In this document: positions 26,940-35,254 of the stretch, one piece after another
Numbering within the stretch: position 1 is the first letter of the stretch
Layout of the letters: each line of letters opens with the position of its first letter
Assembly: GCF_050490315.1 (NCBI RefSeq)
Contig: NZ_JBNPEO010000012.1
Coordinates: 5,316 to 69,315, forward strand
Length of the DNA stretch: 64,000 nt
Reading direction: 5' to 3'
Source of the DNA: JBNPEO01 sp050490315
GTDB lineage: Bacteria; Actinomycetota; Actinomycetes; Actinomycetales; Micrococcaceae
Translations under genes and position numbers: made by a program
The notes under the pieces: model-generated
What the model was told of the DNA's origin: nothing
Databases searched by the model: none
The model's input: the letters and a program-made list of their open reading frames with translations, nothing else

Positions 26940-28016
26940 TCAGCCAACGTGAGCAGAATCCACTCCCCTGGTACTACCTCGCAACATAACCCGGCCCACC
27001 ACATCGGCGAGTGGATCGTCGTCGTCCATCCCCAGTGCCAATGCGGAAGCGCGCAAACCTATTTCTTCTACCGGCAATTGTGCAGTGGTCAAGCTGGGCC
27101 TAAAGTCACGCAGGGTCTCAACATCGTCAAACCCGGCCACACCAATGTGATGGGGCACTTGCAGTCCGCGCTCCAAAAGCCCTGCAATGACCCCCATGGC
27201 CATCACGTCATTAACAGCAAAAATGCACTTCTCAGAAATCGCCTCGGCGGCGGAACGCTCACCCAACTGCGCCGCAATGCTCAGCCCCGCCGCATACCCG
27301 CCCGCTCGGGAGAATTCAACACGAACAACTTCTGCCGCGGCGCGGCCAGCATCAGCCAGCGCGCTTTGAAAACCCGCTAGCCGCACGTCCGAGGTCACAA
27401 GACCATCCGGACCAGCAACAACCAGGAATCTTTTATAGCCAAGACCGAGTAAAGCCTGACCCAGGGCATACGCCTGTTCAACATTGGGGACTTTCAACAC
27501 GCGCACTCCGGCAACGTCCAGCAGCGCAGGCAGGGCCGCACCTACCATCGACACCGAGCCGCCATAGTTGCAGTAGCGCTCAATTTCTGCAGCAAGCAAG
27601 CTGTTGTCTTTTTCGGCGCCAGGCAAATGCGAACGTGAACCAGCAATAACAATGGCCTCAGCCCGCCGGGCCGCAAAAGCAGCAACTGCCTCGCGTTCAT
27701 CTGACGGGCTGCCATCGGTGCTGGCCAACAAAACCATTTTTCCAGCGCTTTTTGCCTGCTTTTGAACGCCGCGAGCCAAGGTAGAAAAGTATGGGTCAGC
27801 GATGTCGTGAACCACTAGGCCAATCAGACCCGTGCTAGATCGCGCCAAAGACTGCGCCTGAGCGTTGGCTACATATCCAAGTTCAAGGGCTGCGCCTTGA
27901 ACCCGCTTGGTGACGGCGGCACCTGGGGTACGCGTTGAACCATTAAGCACACGGGAAGCAGTGGCTAGTGAAACACCGGCCAGCTTAGCGACGTCGGCCA
28001 GGGTACTGGCTGCCAC
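26940..28016 (-). CDS. LacI-family transcriptional regulator of the adjacent sugar cluster
   Basis: The helix-turn-helix TLADVAKLAGVSLATASRVLN begins a few residues after a GTG at 28016, which has GGAGG four bases upstream. That start gives a normal LacI length of about 358 residues. The frame stays open to an ATG at 28085, but the extra residues are not family-like and no ribosome site precedes it. The sensor domain contains GLIGLVVHDIADPYFSTLARG and HHIGVAGFDDVETL. It is divergent from the oxidoreductase operon at 28205, whose promoter carries the perfect palindrome GGAAAGCGCTTTCC; a near-identical site lies before the MHS transporter at 35041. Confidence 0.88.
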   Translation of the reverse strand: MAASTLADVAKLAGVSLATASRVLNGSTRTPGAAVTKRVQGAALELGYVANAQAQSLARSSTGLIGLVVHDIADPYFSTLARGVQKQAKSAGKMVLLASTDGSPSDEREAVAAFAARRAEAIVIAGSRSHLPGAEKDNSLLAAEIERYCNYGGSVSMVGAALPALLDVAGVRVLKVPNVEQAYALGQALLGLGYKRFLVVAGPDGLVTSDVRLAGFQSALADAGRAAAEVVRVEFSRAGGYAAGLSIAAQLGERSAAEAISEKCIFAVNDVMAMGVIAGLLERGLQVPHHIGVAGFDDVETLRDFRPSLTTAQLPVEEIGLRASALALGMDDDDPLADVVGRVMLRGSTRGVDSAHVG

Positions 28017-28052
28017 AAGACCTCCATAGTTTGCACGTAAGTTTTTGTACAC

Positions 28053-28073
28053 AGTGACCGGTTCCTGGTCACT
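28053..28073. promoter_or_regulatory. Inverted repeat AGTGACC-N7-GGTCACT in the leader of the second LacI gene
   Basis: Seven-base arms lie 37 bp upstream of the GTG preferred for the LacI gene. If that start is right, the repeat is untranslated and may be an operator or an RNA hairpin. No second copy was found in the window. Confidence 0.35.
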
Positions 28074-28158
28074 GAATGCTCCCATGCTAGGGGAATTTCC
28101 GGCGCTTGCACGTCAACGCTTGCCATCGCCCGCGCCACACTGCACAATAGTCACAAGC

Positions 28159-28172
28159 GGAAAGCGCTTTCC
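28159..28172. promoter_or_regulatory. LacI-type operator GGAAAGCGCTTTCC
   Basis: A perfect 14-bp palindrome with a central CG, 32 bp upstream of the oxidoreductase ATG at 28205 and between the divergent LacI gene and its presumed target operon. A 13-of-14 copy lies at 35092. Confidence 0.75.
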
Positions 28173-28204
28173 ACAATCTCTAGTCAACGACGATGGAGGA
28201 CACC

Positions 28205-29374
28205 ATGGGTGCCGAACAACGAACAATCCGAATTGCCATGAATGGCATTACTGGCCGGATGGGTTACCGTCAACACTTACTGCGGTCCATCCTCCCCATC
28301 CGGGATGCTGGCGGATTCACCCTTGAAGACGGCACCAAGGTTCAGATCGAACCCATTCTGGTTGGCCGCAATGAAGCCAAGGTCCGCGAGCTTGCTGAAC
28401 TTCACAAAGTGGGCGAATGGTCCACTGACCTAGATGCCGTAATTAATGACCCCACCGTGGACGTTGTTTTTGACGCGTCCATGACCAGTCTGCGTGCAGC
28501 CACGCTGAAGAAGGCTATGCGCGCCGGTAAACACATCTTTACCGAAAAGCCCACTGCCGAGACCCTCGAAGAAGCAATCGAACTTGCCCAGATCGGCAAA
28601 GACGCTGGCGTCACCGCTGGCGTTGTTCACGACAAGCTTTACCTCCCGGGCCTGGTAAAACTGCGCCGGTTGGTAGACGAGGGCTTCTTTGGCCGTATCC
28701 TCTCCATCCGCGGAGAATTCGGATACTGGGTCTTTGAAGGCGACGTCCAAACTGCACAGCGCCCCTCCTGGAACTACCGCAAGGAGGACGGCGGTGGAAT
28801 GACAACCGACATGTTCTGCCACTGGAACTACGTGCTTGAGGGCATCATTGGGCAGGTCAAGAGCGTCAACGCCAAGACTGCCACCCACATCCCCACGCGC
28901 TGGGATGAAGCTGGCAAAGAATATAAGGCAACGGCTGACGACGCCTCATACGGCATCTTTGAACTCGAAACACCCGGCGGCGACCCGGTCATCGGCCAAA
29001 TCAACTCTTCCTGGGCCGTCCGTGTTTACCGTGACGAACTAGTGGAGTTCCAAGTCGATGGCACCCACGGTTCCGCCGTGGCGGGCTTGAACAAATGTGT
29101 GGCTCAGCAGCGCGCGCACACACCCAAGCCGGTATGGAATCCTGACTTGCCCGTCACGGAATCCTTCCGCAGCCAATGGCAAGAAGTCCCGGCTAACGCC
29201 GATCTGGACAACGGCTTCAAGCTCCAATGGGAAGAATTCTTGCGCGATGTTGTGGCCGGACGCGAACACCGTTTTGGCTTGCTTTCAGCCGCCCGCGGAG
29301 TCCAGCTGGCCGAACTCGGCCTCCAGTCCTCCGAGGAGCGCCGCACCATCGATATCCCGGAGATCACCCTCTAA
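28205..29374 (+). CDS. Gfo/Idh/MocA-family oxidoreductase
   Basis: The 389-residue protein starts with a Rossmann region (IRIAMNGITGRMGY), in which the usual GxGxxG is altered. It has VFDASMTSLRAATLKKAMRAGKHIFTEKPTAE with the conserved EKP motif, and a C-terminal substrate domain with YRKEDGGGMTTDMFCHWNYVLEGIIG, where the His/Asp catalytic pair is expected. Family members oxidise or reduce sugars, inositols or their derivatives with NAD(P). GGAGG five bases before the ATG at 28205 fixes the start. It opens a three-gene operon with DUF993 and an isomerase/epimerase; the substrate is unknown. Confidence 0.88.
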   Translation: MGAEQRTIRIAMNGITGRMGYRQHLLRSILPIRDAGGFTLEDGTKVQIEPILVGRNEAKVRELAELHKVGEWSTDLDAVINDPTVDVVFDASMTSLRAATLKKAMRAGKHIFTEKPTAETLEEAIELAQIGKDAGVTAGVVHDKLYLPGLVKLRRLVDEGFFGRILSIRGEFGYWVFEGDVQTAQRPSWNYRKEDGGGMTTDMFCHWNYVLEGIIGQVKSVNAKTATHIPTRWDEAGKEYKATADDASYGIFELETPGGDPVIGQINSSWAVRVYRDELVEFQVDGTHGSAVAGLNKCVAQQRAHTPKPVWNPDLPVTESFRSQWQEVPANADLDNGFKLQWEEFLRDVVAGREHRFGLLSAARGVQLAELGLQSSEERRTIDIPEITL

Positions 29375-30588
29375 TGAGCTCCCTAATTCTTCCAAATAAC
29401 GACGGCGGCATCCACGAGTACAGCTTGCAGCCCGCCACCGTGTGGAACAAACCAACCTCCCCTCTAACTGCACGCCGGGCCTACGCCGCAGCCCACGTTA
29501 TCCCCCGTATTACGGCGGACAATACTCCCGGTGCCCCTGCACAGTTGGATTGGGATAGCACACTGGCTTACCGGCATGAGCTGTGGTCCTACGGCCTAGG
29601 TGTGGCTGACGCAATGGACACCGCACAGCGCGGTATGGGTTTGGACTGGGTAGCCACCCAGGAGCTGATCAGGCGTTCCGGCGCTGAGGCCGCTGCCGTA
29701 GTGGCCAGCGGCAATCCGGCCACAGCCGGAAAAACCGTCAGGGATCTCATTGCCTGCGGCGCCGGCACTGACCAATTGGACATTGCTGCACTCGCCACCG
29801 GCGCAGCTGGACTTGAAGCTGTCATCAACGCCTACCGCGAACAAATAGCCACTGTGACTGAGGCTGGTGGAAAAGTCATCCTCATGGCCTCACGTGCGCT
29901 CGCGAAGGTAGCAAGCGGGGCCGAGGATTATCTGTACGTTTACTCCACACTGCTGCAGGAAGTGGAGCAGCCAGTCATCCTGCACTGGCTTGGCACCATG
30001 TTTGACCCGGCACTGGCGGGATACTGGGGTTCGGATGACGTTTCAGTGGCTACGGAAACGTTCCTGAGTTTGATCCGCGACCATTCTCAGAAGGTGGACG
30101 GGGTTAAGGTTTCTCTTCTTGATGCCGATCACGAGGTTGCACTCCGGGCCAAGTTGCCTGAAAACGTTCGCCTCTACACGGGCGACGACTTCAACTACCC
30201 CGAACTGATCGACGGTGACAAGAACCACCATTCGGACGCTTTGCTTGGCATTTTCGCGGCGATCTACCCGGCCGCGTCAGTCGCCTTGCAAAAGTACGAC
30301 GCCGGCGAAGGAACCCAGGCACGCACCATCTTGGACTCCACTCGTGAGCTTGGAAAGCACATTTTCAGCGCCCCCACCTTCTACTACAAGACGGGGATCG
30401 CGTTTATGTCCTGGCTTAATGGAAAACAAGCTGGATTCCAGATGGTGGGAGGCTTGCAGTCTGGCCGATCGGTTCTGCACTTGGTCAAAACCTTTGAACT
30501 CGCTGATCAAGCAGGTCTTTTGGCCGATCCTGATTTAGCCGCTCAACGGATGTCCAGCTTCCTGCTGGTTAATGGGGCGGGAGCATGA
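29374..30588 (+). CDS. DUF993 protein (dihydrodipicolinate synthase-like TIM barrel)
   Basis: The 404-residue protein matches DUF993, a family of predicted aldolase-like TIM barrels. Recognisable segments are WDSTLAYRHELWSYGLGVADAMDTAQRGMGLDW, VILMASRALAKVA, PVILHWLGTMFDP and the C-terminal FYYKTGIAFMSWLNG. Biochemical function is not established to my knowledge; the fold suggests carbon-carbon lyase, hydratase or aldolase chemistry on a keto-sugar-type substrate. The ATG overlaps the upstream stop by one base (TAATG), so the genes are coupled. Confidence 0.85.
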   Translation: MSSLILPNNDGGIHEYSLQPATVWNKPTSPLTARRAYAAAHVIPRITADNTPGAPAQLDWDSTLAYRHELWSYGLGVADAMDTAQRGMGLDWVATQELIRRSGAEAAAVVASGNPATAGKTVRDLIACGAGTDQLDIAALATGAAGLEAVINAYREQIATVTEAGGKVILMASRALAKVASGAEDYLYVYSTLLQEVEQPVILHWLGTMFDPALAGYWGSDDVSVATETFLSLIRDHSQKVDGVKVSLLDADHEVALRAKLPENVRLYTGDDFNYPELIDGDKNHHSDALLGIFAAIYPAASVALQKYDAGEGTQARTILDSTRELGKHIFSAPTFYYKTGIAFMSWLNGKQAGFQMVGGLQSGRSVLHLVKTFELADQAGLLADPDLAAQRMSSFLLVNGAGA

Positions 30589-31427
30589 GCGCGGATTTCT
30601 CACGACTCTCGCTAAACACGGCTACCACCAAAAAGTGGAGCCTGGAGGAAGCCATTAACGGTTGCGTCCAGGCGGGAATCCCCGCTATTGGGCCTTGGCG
30701 TGATCGCGTTGCCGAGGTAGGTCTGGACAAGGCTGCTGCGCTCATCAAAGATGCAGGACTGCGCGTTTCCTCGCTGTGCCGCGGCGGTTTCCTGACCGCT
30801 ATTGACCCCGAAGGGCAAAAGGCTGCTCTTGAAGACAACCGTGCAGCCATCTTGGAAGCAGTGGCGCTGGGTACTACGGAATTGTTTTTGGTGGTGGGAG
30901 GGCTCGCTCCCGCCGAGAAGGATGTGGTAGCGGCACGCCAGCGCGTAGCTCACCGCCTCGAGGAGCTGGTTCCTTTCGCCGTCGAGCACGGCGTCCGGCT
31001 GGTTCTAGAACCGCTGCACCCGATGTACGCGGCGGACCGGGCGCTCATCTCCACCTTGGGACAGTCCTTGGATCTGGCCGCACCGTACGATGCTTCGGCA
31101 GTGGGCGTTGCGGTGGACACCTTCCACGTCTGGTGGGATCCAGAGCTCAAGGCGCAAATCGAACGCGCCGGGCGTCAAAACCGGATCGCTTCTTATCAAA
31201 TCTGCGACTTCAACCTTCCAATTGCTGCGGACGCGTTGTTGTCTCGCGGAATGATGGGCGATAGTGTGATTGACTTCGCCACCATCAGCAGCTGGGTTCG
31301 CGACGCCGGATATACCGGTGACATTGAAGTGGAGATCTTCAATCAGGAGATTTGGGATGCCGACGGTCACCTCACTCTTGAGACTCTCAAGGAGCGCTAC
31401 AGCTCCCTAGTCCAGCCCTACGTCTAG
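30585..31427 (+). CDS. Sugar phosphate isomerase/epimerase (xylose isomerase-like TIM barrel)
   Basis: The 280-residue protein has the AP-endonuclease-2/xylose isomerase-like barrel. LVLEPLHPMYAAD provides a metal-binding Glu, VAVDTFHVWWDPEL the Asp and His, YQICDFN a further ligand, and GDIEVEIFNQEIW the final Glu. Members isomerise, epimerise or beta-eliminate sugars and keto-glycosides. The start overlaps the DUF993 stop by 4 nt, with GGGAG upstream. It is the last gene of the operon and is followed by a strong terminator. Confidence 0.87.
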   Translation: MSADFSRLSLNTATTKKWSLEEAINGCVQAGIPAIGPWRDRVAEVGLDKAAALIKDAGLRVSSLCRGGFLTAIDPEGQKAALEDNRAAILEAVALGTTELFLVVGGLAPAEKDVVAARQRVAHRLEELVPFAVEHGVRLVLEPLHPMYAADRALISTLGQSLDLAAPYDASAVGVAVDTFHVWWDPELKAQIERAGRQNRIASYQICDFNLPIAADALLSRGMMGDSVIDFATISSWVRDAGYTGDIEVEIFNQEIWDADGHLTLETLKERYSSLVQPYV

Positions 31428-31448
31428 GGTCCAGCCCTACGTCTAGGG
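31411..31448. repeat. Two tandem 19-bp repeats spanning a stop codon
   Basis: The unit TCCAGCCCTACGTCTAGGG occurs twice head to tail. The first copy encodes the last residues and TAG stop of the isomerase/epimerase gene. The second lies just after it, so the duplication did not alter the protein. Confidence 0.85.
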
Positions 31449-31469
31449 AACAGTCCCCGCAAAAGATTA

Positions 31470-31507
31470 GGTCCCCGTCCCGGAGCTTGTGCTCCAGGAC
31501 GGGGACC
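31470..31507. terminator. Long bidirectional terminator hairpin
   Basis: GGTCCCCGTCC pairs with GGACGGGGACC, with an inner GGAGC/GCTCC stem around TTGT, and a short T run follows on the plus strand. It separates two convergent operons. Confidence 0.75.
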
Positions 31508-31541
31508 TTTCTAGTGTGTGTTGTCCTTCTTGCTGTTCGTT

Positions 31542-33566
31542 CTACTTGTCCGCAAAGATGGGATCCAACGCTGCCAGACCATCTTGTTCAAGGCGGCCGT
31601 CAATGATCCATACCTTGAACGTACGGGACAGTTTTTGCCCTCGGGTCAACGTCACGGCAGAGTCCCAGGCCAGTGACGAACCAACTGCTGGATACTGATC
31701 AACGCGAACGAACCATGGGTCAGGTTCTTGATCCATTGCCGCAAAAACAAGTGTGCAGTCTTGGTCACCAAAGCGAGCAGTGTAGGCCAACCAAGGATTG
31801 CGGCTGCCATGGCTGGCTGCCTCGCCATGGGTTGTAGCAGTAAAGACCTCGATGTCAGTACACGGTGCGATCCGCCAGAAGAATCCGCCGTAGCCACTGC
31901 CGCGCGCGCCGTTGGAGCCCGGGCTGCCTAGGCTTGCATCTTGTTTTGCTTCAAGGCTAATGGAGACGTCTAGCTGCCATGCGTTTTGGCTGACCTGCGT
32001 AGCGCCGAAACTGCGCTGCTCGGTCAGAATTTCACGTCCATCCGGTCCAGCCCAGCTAAGAGTCTGCACCGACTGTGTGTCATGTTCAGACCTCTGCACT
32101 TCACTGATCCGGCCCTGGTTTTCCAGCTCTTCATAGCGCTGCTCGGCGGAAGTGTAAGTCTTTCCGCCCCAAAAATTGATGCCATTCACATCCTGCAATG
32201 CCACACCAACACCCAGATGCCAGGGGTGGTCCGCAGGGAAATGATCGGTGACAACGGTGCCCGCCAGGCTCCGCACGGGGTGAAGATAGGGCCGGGGAGA
32301 GAGTCTGTTGGGCAGCTGTGTGCCGGATTGCTGAGTGGCAATAGTGGGGCGTGGATCCGATGCTTCCAGAGCAAGACCAAGAGTTAGAGACTCGGCAGAG
32401 GGCTGGGTGCTCTGCGCCCACGGTAAGCCCAGCTCACTAAAGGTGACGTGGGCTGCCGTGGACCTCTCCAAAGCATCTTCAATACCGTCAACCACAGCGT
32501 GAGCCTGGTCCCCCTCGCCAACCCACCGAACGTACTGGGGCTCGATCCGCCGAGGTGGGGCCGCCGTGCGCACCGCTTCCAAAACTCGCATAAATCCGCC
32601 GCTTCCACGCAAAGGGCTGATGAGTTCAACGATGCCAGCGGTCCCCGAGAGGCTTCGAATATGTTCTATGAGGTTCTCGGTCAGATCGTCTCTTTGGAAG
32701 CTCAGGTGCCGTTCCCCGCTGGCAGTGAAAACGCTCAACCGGTCCTCGGTATAGTGCAGCACGGCTGATCCCTCGCTACCCTGCACCGTAATATACGGTT
32801 CAACACTATGTTCCGCGCACAAGGTCAAAGCGCACGTGATGGGCAAGCCAGTGGAGGTCTTGATACGGATCACAGAAGTGTCATCAGACTCAATGTCATT
32901 GGCATGGAATAGGTCCGTTTCCACGCTGTCCACATCAGCCAGCGTGTTAGCGCCAGCAATGCACAAAGCAGTTGAAATTGCGTGAGCCAACGGGTTTGTT
33001 GCCACCCCGTCCACTACATCCACACCATTGAGCCGACGTTTTCCGGCCCACGTGGAACGCTTGTAATAAGCGCGGTCACGGACCCACCTACCTGTTGCCG
33101 CAACACCAATCAACGTGCCAATTTCGCCCGATTTAAGCACCTGCTCAATGGCGCCTAAGGCATGCGAACCCAAGCCCTGAAAACCCACTTGGATACTACG
33201 GCCGGCTGCCGTTGCCGCCTTTTCCAGTACTTCGAAAGCGGCAAGATTGGCCACGGGCGGCTTTTCCAAATAGACGTGAGCGTGTTCAATGGCCAGGAGT
33301 GCAAGAGACTCGTGAGTCTGAATAGGCGTAGCGAGAATAATGACGTCAAGGTCCGCCGTTTCACCCAGCAACGTTGGCAAGTCAGGAAAGCGCTGAGTGC
33401 CTTCTGGGAGCTGATCCTCGTGGGACAGCTGTGGATCCGCCACAGCTACCAATTGAACTGAGCCAGCATTTTGCAATCGGTGCAGGTTGGCCAGGTGGTG
33501 CGCACCAAAGCCTCGAACACCTACCAGCGCCACTCGGGCCGGTTGCAAAGAATGTGAAGACGGCAT
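31542..33566 (-). CDS. Fusion of Gfo/Idh/MocA oxidoreductase and PmoA (DUF6807-like) domain
   Basis: The 674-residue protein joins two modules. Residues 1 to about 380 form a Gfo/Idh/MocA oxidoreductase (VALVGVRGFGAHHLANL, VIILATPIQTHESLALLAIEHAHVYLEKPP with the EKP motif, GVDVVDGVATNPLAHAISTAL). From about residue 400 the sequence matches the PmoA/DUF6807 family: RPYLHPVRSLAGTVVTDHFPADHPWHLGV, FWGGKTY, GGFFWRIAPC. PmoA-type domains occur in sugar catabolic clusters and have no established reaction that I know. The open frame continues upstream to 34295 inside the transporter gene, but the ATG at 33566 fits the Rossmann start. It lies downstream of the MHS transporter gene, beyond a 12-bp-stem hairpin. 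Confidence 0.85.
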   Translation of the reverse strand: MPSSHSLQPARVALVGVRGFGAHHLANLHRLQNAGSVQLVAVADPQLSHEDQLPEGTQRFPDLPTLLGETADLDVIILATPIQTHESLALLAIEHAHVYLEKPPVANLAAFEVLEKAATAAGRSIQVGFQGLGSHALGAIEQVLKSGEIGTLIGVAATGRWVRDRAYYKRSTWAGKRRLNGVDVVDGVATNPLAHAISTALCIAGANTLADVDSVETDLFHANDIESDDTSVIRIKTSTGLPITCALTLCAEHSVEPYITVQGSEGSAVLHYTEDRLSVFTASGERHLSFQRDDLTENLIEHIRSLSGTAGIVELISPLRGSGGFMRVLEAVRTAAPPRRIEPQYVRWVGEGDQAHAVVDGIEDALERSTAAHVTFSELGLPWAQSTQPSAESLTLGLALEASDPRPTIATQQSGTQLPNRLSPRPYLHPVRSLAGTVVTDHFPADHPWHLGVGVALQDVNGINFWGGKTYTSAEQRYEELENQGRISEVQRSEHDTQSVQTLSWAGPDGREILTEQRSFGATQVSQNAWQLDVSISLEAKQDASLGSPGSNGARGSGYGGFFWRIAPCTDIEVFTATTHGEAASHGSRNPWLAYTARFGDQDCTLVFAAMDQEPDPWFVRVDQYPAVGSSLAWDSAVTLTRGQKLSRTFKVWIIDGRLEQDGLAALDPIFADK

Positions 33567-33610
33567 CGGTTGAATTCCCTTCAGAAGCAAATATGAGGCA
33601 ATAAATGGGG

Positions 33611-33638
33611 GTACCCCCGCACATGCGTGCGGGGGTAC
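33611..33638 (-). terminator. Strong hairpin between the MHS transporter and fusion genes
   Basis: Twelve-base arms GTACCCCCGCAC and GTGCGGGGGTAC enclose ATGC. No T run is evident, so it may be a terminator, attenuator or mRNA-stabilising stem that lowers expression of the downstream gene relative to the transporter. Confidence 0.6.
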
Positions 33639-33667
33639 GGGTGCTCCAGTTGAGCCTAGGCGAAGTG

Positions 33668-35041
33668 TTACTGGTTTACCGAAGCATTTTTGGACGTTAG
33701 CTTGGATTCTCCTGCTTTCTTGCTGCCCAACTCGTCCAAAGTGATATGAGCCGTCTCCTTGGACGCCCACGCTGCGGCAGCGGAGATGACACACACCAGC
33801 AAAGTAAGTCCGCCGATGACCAACGGAACCGACGTTGATCCAGGAGGGGCAATCAAGGTAAAGACGGTCGGCATAAAGGCCGTGAGCAGCAGTGCGATGT
33901 TCTGTGAAACCGCGAAGCCAGTGACCCTGGTTCGAGTGGGGAAAAGTTCCTGGAAGAAACTTGCGAACGTTGCATTCCACATCTGGTAGAGAATGCCGAA
34001 GATCAAGATGGCAAGTAGCACCGTCAAGACCACATTGCGCTGGCTGACAACCTGCAGGTAGAAGAACGAAAGCAGGCCAGCTGCCAACGGTCCAAAGATC
34101 ATCAGCGGACGCCGTCCAATACGGTCGGACAAGCGGCCGAAGAGAGGGATAAGAATGACCGCAACGATATTGGCCAATACTGGCATCCACAGATACGTTG
34201 ACGGGCTCATTTTGACGCCATAGGCCGGTTGTGTGGCGTATGCGGCACCGAAAACAACCACCGTAGTTCCAATAACATTGGCTAGCCCCATGCACACTGC
34301 ACGGAAAATTACGCTGCCGCTCTCACGGAATACCGTGAAGACCGGAACTCTTTCGATGTCGCGGGACTGCTTCTCACCGAGGAACGCCTGGCTTTCTTCA
34401 ACTCCGCGACGAATGATGTAGGCGGCCACAATAACCACGGCGCTCAAGAGGAACGGAATACGCCAGCCCCAGCTGGCAAAGTCCGCAGCTGGAAGGAAGG
34501 CCGAAAGCGGGATGAAGCTAGCCGCGGCAAGAATGGACCCGACTTGGGTCCCCTGAAGGGCAAAGCTCGCATAGAAACCGCGTTTCTTGTCCGGCGAGTG
34601 TTCGATGATCATGGCACCCGCGCCGCCGAGTTCACCGGCAACTGCGAATCCTTGGACCAAACGAAGAAGGACCAGGAGCAAGGGAGCCAAAAGCCCCACT
34701 TGCTGGTACGTGGGAAGAATACCTACAAGGAATGTTGAAACACCCATCAGTAGCATGGCAAGAACCAGGACGTTCTTGCGTCCATGACGGTCCCCCATGG
34801 TGCCCAAGACAAACGCGCCAATGGGGCGGGCAACATAGCCCACGCCGTAGGTAGCCAGAGAGGCTACCACTGCGACGGCTGGGTCATGCGAGGGGAAAAA
34901 TACCTGCGGAAAAACGAGTGCCGCAGCCGAGGCATAGATGGAAAAGTCGTAATACTCAAGTGCACTACCTACCCAGCCACTCATCGTGGCGCGGCGGCGG
35001 GATGCTGGTAAACCAACCTCAGGTGAAGTTGTGTTTGGCAT
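33668..35041 (-). CDS. MFS transporter of the metabolite:H+ symporter (MHS) family
   Basis: The 457-residue protein has twelve predicted membrane spans and MHS signatures: GSALEYYDFSIYASAA in the first helix, RPIGAFVLGTMGDRHGRKNVL in loop 2-3, and RLVQGFAVAGELGGAGAMI in helix 4. MHS members carry carboxylates, betaines or shikimate-like compounds with protons; the substrate here is probably that of the surrounding catabolic genes. The ATG at 35041 has AAAGGAG six bases upstream. Both LacI-type operators of the region recur in its promoter, at 35092 and 35118, suggesting joint control by the two LacI proteins. Confidence 0.9.
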   Translation of the reverse strand: MPNTTSPEVGLPASRRRATMSGWVGSALEYYDFSIYASAAALVFPQVFFPSHDPAVAVVASLATYGVGYVARPIGAFVLGTMGDRHGRKNVLVLAMLLMGVSTFLVGILPTYQQVGLLAPLLLVLLRLVQGFAVAGELGGAGAMIIEHSPDKKRGFYASFALQGTQVGSILAAASFIPLSAFLPAADFASWGWRIPFLLSAVVIVAAYIIRRGVEESQAFLGEKQSRDIERVPVFTVFRESGSVIFRAVCMGLANVIGTTVVVFGAAYATQPAYGVKMSPSTYLWMPVLANIVAVILIPLFGRLSDRIGRRPLMIFGPLAAGLLSFFYLQVVSQRNVVLTVLLAILIFGILYQMWNATFASFFQELFPTRTRVTGFAVSQNIALLLTAFMPTVFTLIAPPGSTSVPLVIGGLTLLVCVISAAAAWASKETAHITLDELGSKKAGESKLTSKNASVNQ

Positions 35042-35091
35042 TGGATCTCCTTTGACCTGCAATGAATGCAATTTTTCCCACCGTCATTGTG

Positions 35092-35105
35092 GGCAAGCGC
35101 TTTCC
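35092..35105. promoter_or_regulatory. Operator GGCAAGCGCTTTCC, second-LacI type
   Basis: Matches the palindrome at 28159 in 13 of 14 positions and lies about 50 bp before the MHS transporter start. Confidence 0.65.
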
Positions 35106-35117
35106 AATATGAAAGCA

Positions 35118-35129
35118 TGAATCGTTTCA
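35118..35129. promoter_or_regulatory. Operator TGAATCGTTTCA, rhamnose-LacI type
   Basis: One mismatch from the rhamnose operator at 25751, placed 12 bp upstream of the second-LacI-type site in the MHS transporter promoter. Confidence 0.55.
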
Positions 35130-35172
35130 TTGTGTCAAAGGTCATACTGAATTATTTTTTCCACGCCGATCC

Positions 35173-35186
35173 GTGACCTTCGGCCC
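35173..35186. promoter_or_regulatory. Weak DosR-like box before the first uspA gene
   Basis: GTGACCTTCGGCCC matches the box at 36728 in 11 of 14 positions and lies about 70 bp upstream of the uspA ATG. It is the least certain of the five candidate boxes. Confidence 0.35.
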
Positions 35187-35254
35187 TACCCCAAAACCCG
35201 AGGACGAATCACGCTTTTACGTACCAGCCTCTGTGCACGTTCAAGGAGTCAAAC

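Noticed and set aside
33567..34295. Upstream extension of the oxidoreductase-PmoA fusion frame
   Set aside because: It lies within the MHS transporter gene on the same strand in another frame and contains the intercistronic hairpin region; the Rossmann motif starts just after the ATG at 33566.
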